A stretch of 54,266 bases of DNA from Bradyrhizobium nivariense (GTDB lineage: Bacteria; Pseudomonadota; Alphaproteobacteria; Rhizobiales; Xanthobacteraceae), in assembly GCF_029846715.1 (NCBI RefSeq), contig NZ_JARVWW010000046.1, forward strand, positions 1-54,266. Direction: 5' to 3'. Shown piece after piece: positions 51,330 through 54,266 of this stretch; position 1 is the first letter of the stretch; every line of letters begins with the position of its first letter. A program made the position numbers and the translations under genes. The notes beneath the pieces were generated by a model. That model was not told the DNA's origin, did no database searches, and saw nothing but the letters and a program-made list of their open reading frames with translations.

Positions 51330-51466
51330 GTCGTCCCGGCGAAAGCCGGGACCCATACCGCGTGATCTATCGACAGAGCGCGGTCGTAGTACCGAAGACC
51401 GTTTTACTGCGAGTCTTCGCCAAACTCCTCCCTGGGGTTATGGGTCCCGGCCTTCGCCGGGACGAC
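51330..51466. repeat. Dispersed palindromic repeat, family A (copy 3), overlapping a gene end
   Basis: Starts GTCGTCCCGGCGAAAGCCGGGACCCAT and ends with the complementary ATGGGTCCCGGCCTTCGCCGGGACGAC, apart from one C/A exchange; both ends fold as hairpins. Breaks in the quoted ends have been kept short by position: ends are 51330-51355 and 51440-51466. The core differs from copies 1 and 2. The right end is inside the coding frame of the minus-strand gene at 51438-52574. Confidence 0.88.
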
Positions 51467-52574
51467 CCGGTTGTTTTAACCGATACGCTTCAACCTGCGC
51501 CTTCAGCTCATTCAGTGATGTGAGCGGCGCCTTCGGATCGACCCGATACTCCCCACCCACCAGCCACGACAACACCTTCGCGTCCACCACCGGCGAATGG
51601 TGGATGACGTCGCCGTAGTTGTCGAGGTCGTGCGTCACTTCCTTGATCGTCCGAAAATCGTACAGGCGCACATTGGGAAACTGTGTCAGGCGCTGCGCAA
51701 TGACAGCCGTGAGGTCGTAAACGATCTTCAGCGTCGCAGGCGAGGCATCGCGCATCGCGACGAATTGCAGGATCGAATAGGGCGGGAAGTAGATGTCGAA
51801 GGTCACGTCCGGATGGCGCGTGATCAGGCCGACGGCATCGCGCTCGAAGTGCCGCACCATAGCCTCGTAGCCATAGCCGTCGCCGAGAAAGCGGCTGCGT
51901 ACGGGACTGGTGATGTAGGCGAAGGCCGCGAGCGTCTTCTCTGCGTTGTAGCCACGCGCGACGTCGAAATCGCGCGGCAGCGCGTAGATGTCGTCGACGT
52001 CGGACAGCGCAAACTTGACGGGGAGAAAGGGCGACGCGCGGGACAACGGCCCTCGCAACGGTGGAACCGACCGCAGCAGAGCGAACAGGGATTCCTTCGC
52101 CATCGCCGCGCTGAACAGATAGGACGCGATGCCCTTGGCCGTCCCGCGATAGAGATCGACGGACAGAAAGGGATCCGACTCGATGTCTGCCGCATCGACG
52201 AAGATAAAATCGTCCATCGCCCAGATCACCCGCCTCGCGCCGCGGTCGATCGCGTGCTCCAGCACAAAGCCCTGCTGACGCGAATTGGACCCGGTCATCG
52301 CCAGCTTGAGCGAGTGCACGCCGAGCGCACGGTCGATGTCGCTCTGACGGAAATGGATCGCGAGCGAGGTGCCCATGAATGCGGCGTCGAACGACTGGCT
52401 GCGGATCAGCCCGGCATTCTGCACGCGCGTATCGTCGGAATAGAACGGCGCGACGACACGCGAGGGCCGAAACAGTTGCAGGGGATCGATGACGTAGGTG
52501 AGCGCAGCCGCCCCCAGCACGCACGCGATGCTCGCGAGGAGAAGACGCCTTGGATGTGTGAACGCGCCTCGCAT
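51438..52574 (-). CDS. SGNH-like partner of MBOAT acyltransferase, C-terminus coded by a repeat
   Basis: 378 residues. One N-terminal membrane helix (LLLASIACVLGAAALTYVID) and an extracytoplasmic domain. AFMGTSLAIHF looks like SGNH block I with Ser as nucleophile; MTGSNSRQQG could be block II; NYGDVIHHSPVVDAKVLSWL contains a late Asp/His pair like block V. This is the profile of AlgJ/AlgX/PatB-like transferases working with MBOAT proteins, although the whole is divergent. The ATG at 52574 overlaps the MBOAT stop by one base, so translation is coupled. The last residues PGRPGEGRDP are coded by palindromic repeat family A, so the normal end has been replaced or extended. The usual start (MRGAFTHP) is far downstream of the longest open frame, which runs through the MBOAT gene. 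Confidence 0.75.
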   Translation of the reverse strand: MRGAFTHPRRLLLASIACVLGAAALTYVIDPLQLFRPSRVVAPFYSDDTRVQNAGLIRSQSFDAAFMGTSLAIHFRQSDIDRALGVHSLKLAMTGSNSRQQGFVLEHAIDRGARRVIWAMDDFIFVDAADIESDPFLSVDLYRGTAKGIASYLFSAAMAKESLFALLRSVPPLRGPLSRASPFLPVKFALSDVDDIYALPRDFDVARGYNAEKTLAAFAYITSPVRSRFLGDGYGYEAMVRHFERDAVGLITRHPDVTFDIYFPPYSILQFVAMRDASPATLKIVYDLTAVIAQRLTQFPNVRLYDFRTIKEVTHDLDNYGDVIHHSPVVDAKVLSWLVGGEYRVDPKAPLTSLNELKAQVEAYRLKQPGRPGEGRDP

Positions 52575-54010
52575 CAGAACCGGAAATAGATGAATTCGCT
52601 GTGGCTCTGGATGCCCAAAATCCCGAACGCAAGCACCAGCGACGCGCCATACAGGACCAAAGGCCGCATCCGTCCGGCCATCAAGCGCTCGCCGACCCTG
52701 CGATTGGCGTGGTCGTATCCCATGAGTCCTTGCGTGTTCGGCGCCAGCCACACCAGCGCAGCATAGATCGATACCTGCACCAGCGCCGCGATCTCCTCGC
52801 GGCCGAAGGCGATGTTCGCGGGATCGGCCATGGCGTGGAGAACCCGCAGCGCCCAATCGACCCGCTCGGCCCGGAAAAACACCCAGGCGACGACGACGGC
52901 AAGGAAAGTCAGCACGGCCCCGGCGATACGGACCGGGCGCGCAAGGAGCGTCGGAATGTCAGGCACCAGCGCGTTGAAGGCGTGATTGACGCAGAGATAG
53001 GCGCCATGCAGCGCGCCCCAGACGACGAACGTCCAGGCCGCGCCGTGCCAGAGCCCGCCCAGCAGCATCGTGAGCATCAAATTGACATAGCGCAGCACGC
53101 GGCCGCGCCTGTTGCCCCCGAGCGGGATGTAGAGATAGTCGCGCAGGAAGTGCGACAGCGTCATGTGCCAGCGCCGCCAGAACTCGACGATGCTGGCAGC
53201 CTTGTAGGGCGAGTTGAAATTGACCGGCAGGAAGATGCCGAACATCAGCGATATCCCGATCGCCATGTCGGAATAGCCGGAGAAGTCGAAATAAAGCTGG
53301 AACGTGTAGGCGAGCGCACCGAGCCAGGCCTGGTCGAAGCTCGGCGAACGCGCCTCGAAGGCCAGCGCGACCAGCGGCTGGATGCCGTCGGCAAGGCACG
53401 TCTTCTTGAACAGGCCGATCGCGAAGATGATGAGGCCGCACAAGATCAGATGCGGATGCGGATGCTTCGTTTCCTTCCGCTCGAATTGCGGGATCATGTC
53501 CTTGTGGTGAAGGATTGGCCCCGCGATCAGATGCGGAAAGTATGTCACGAACAGCGCGTAGTGCGGCAGCGCGTAAGCCGCGACCTGGCCGCGATAAGCA
53601 TCGACCAGGAACGCAATCTGGGTGAACGTGTAGAAGGAGATGCCGACCGGCAGCAGGAAGTGGACCGCGAAGTGCGTCCCGGCTAGCGCGTTGATGTTGT
53701 CGGCGGCGAAGCCGGCATATTTGAAGAGGCCAAGCACCAGGAGATCGCCGGCGACGCCGAGGGCAAGTGCCGCCCGGCGCTGCGAGGGAGCGAGCTCCGC
53801 CGCAATCAGGAGATAGCCGACGCCATAGTTGAAGGCGATCGACACCAGCAGCAGGGCCACGAACTGCCAGTTGCCGATGGCGTAGAACGCCAGCGAGGCG
53901 GCCGCGAGCCAGATCACCGGGGCCAGATTGCTGCGTCGCCCGAGCCAGAAATAGCCAGCCAGCGCAGCCGGCAGGAACAGCAGGATGAACGGGTAGGAAT
54001 TGAACAGCAT
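52574..54010 (-). CDS. MBOAT family O-acyltransferase, AlgI-like
   Basis: 478 residues, about ten membrane segments. AlgI-type features: SIVEFWRRWHMTLSHFLRDY, LYIPLGGNRRGR, and GGLWHGAAWTFVVWGALHG with the catalytic His. LPVGISFYTFTQIAFLVDAY and YFDFSGYSDMAIGISLMFGI are also family signatures. It transfers an acetyl group across the membrane, probably to an exopolysaccharide or other envelope glycan, handing it to the SGNH-like protein encoded immediately downstream. Start ATG at 54010 lacks a clear ribosome site. No alginate biosynthesis genes are in the window, so the acceptor glycan is unknown. Confidence 0.93.
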   Translation of the reverse strand: MLFNSYPFILLFLPAALAGYFWLGRRSNLAPVIWLAAASLAFYAIGNWQFVALLLVSIAFNYGVGYLLIAAELAPSQRRAALALGVAGDLLVLGLFKYAGFAADNINALAGTHFAVHFLLPVGISFYTFTQIAFLVDAYRGQVAAYALPHYALFVTYFPHLIAGPILHHKDMIPQFERKETKHPHPHLILCGLIIFAIGLFKKTCLADGIQPLVALAFEARSPSFDQAWLGALAYTFQLYFDFSGYSDMAIGISLMFGIFLPVNFNSPYKAASIVEFWRRWHMTLSHFLRDYLYIPLGGNRRGRVLRYVNLMLTMLLGGLWHGAAWTFVVWGALHGAYLCVNHAFNALVPDIPTLLARPVRIAGAVLTFLAVVVAWVFFRAERVDWALRVLHAMADPANIAFGREEIAALVQVSIYAALVWLAPNTQGLMGYDHANRRVGERLMAGRMRPLVLYGASLVLAFGILGIQSHSEFIYFRF

Positions 54011-54136
54011 CAGGCTGGACCGGCGGCGGGGACATGGTCCCTAAAGCATACAAGCCGGGCCCCAACAACCCCGCGACTTGGCGCAGCGGCGCTGGCAATT
54101 CGCGGAATCGAGACGATATAAGACAGTGCGTAGCTT

Positions 54137-54180
54137 TCTTCTCCCTCTCCCCGTTCTTACGGGGAGAGGGTTGGGGTCAT
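54137..54180. repeat. Dispersed palindromic repeat, family C (copy 3)
   Basis: CTTCTCCCTCTCCCCGTTCT and then TACGGGGAGAGGGTTGGGGT, a hairpin around CCCCGTTCTTACGGGG. It is the reverse complement in style of 33269-33317. Lies 127 bp upstream of the MBOAT start. Confidence 0.8.
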
Positions 54181-54266
54181 TCGCGCTAGGTTTAGCTCTG
54201 GACACAAAGAATCTCGATATGATTCAAGCTTGGGATGAAGATTCGTCCTGAGATTTTGGATCATTG
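54181..54266. other. Unassigned window end
   Basis: A/T-richer than the rest (ATATGATTCAAGC, GAGATTTTGGATCATTG). No coding frame with composition like the neighbours, no recognisable repeat. It may be the edge of an insertion element or of the next gene; it is cut too short to say. Confidence 0.3.

Overview
The window reads as chromosomal DNA of a high-GC alphaproteobacterium, most likely Bradyrhizobium or a close relative in the Nitrobacteraceae. The reasons are the strong G/C third-position bias, GGAGG-type ribosome sites, several GTG starts, the gene families present (form II cox genes, pseudo-caspases, Bradyrhizobium-type small secreted proteins) and dispersed palindromic repeats between genes. 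No rRNA, tRNA, CRISPR array, complete insertion sequence, phage or plasmid replication gene was seen. The genus is an inference from overall character.

Layout. (1) 1-3690: two adjacent methyl-accepting chemotaxis receptors on the minus strand, the first cut by the window edge; they share a 340-bp block at 339/340 identity. (2) 4016-7743: coxS-coxL-coxM in form II order with a form II active-site loop, closed by a UUCG-loop terminator, then a CaiB/BaiF (alpha-methylacyl-CoA racemase type) gene. (3) 9274-17939: aromatic amino-acid catabolism. hppD is divergent from an Lrp/AsnC regulator. fahA, hmgA, an MBL-fold protein with a degraded metal site, a DUF2783-like protein and a class A flavin hydroxylase follow as a minus-strand run, divergent from a MarR regulator with a 20-bp palindrome between them. 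(4) 18083-26618: a lactonase-family MBL enzyme, a secreted pseudo-caspase/TPR protein, an OmpA-domain protein, an RND efflux pair and a CRP-type regulator. (5) 26867-38000: AsmA, a membrane adenylate cyclase, a LTXXQ-like protein, a LysM protein, a small secreted protein and a GGDEF-EAL protein. (6) 38329-45893: an AraC regulator, a hydrolase remnant, an NDH-2-like flavoprotein, another MBL enzyme, several very small genes, a secreted beta-propeller lactonase and an orphan efflux adaptor. (7) 46161-54010: a second pseudo-caspase, a protein with a class II terpene-cyclase-like DCDTTA motif, a nuclease-fold protein lacking the catalytic Glu, a class V aminotransferase, and an MBOAT/SGNH-like O-acetylation pair.

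How the parts may connect. The CRP-type regulator has an R-E-x-x-x-R recognition helix like E. coli CRP. Two perfect TGTGA-N6-TCACA sites and two near-perfect ones lie in intergenic DNA of this window, one of them upstream of the regulator itself, and a class III adenylate cyclase lies 2.6 kb away. Both perfect sites sit in divergent promoter regions of matching geometry, about 280-290 bp from a pseudo-caspase start and about 110 bp from the start of the opposite gene. A cAMP-CRP circuit touching both pseudo-caspase loci is the most interesting system-level inference here; it has not been tested.

Limits: domain and family calls come from reading motifs, not from database searches. Small ORFs, operators and remnants are candidates.
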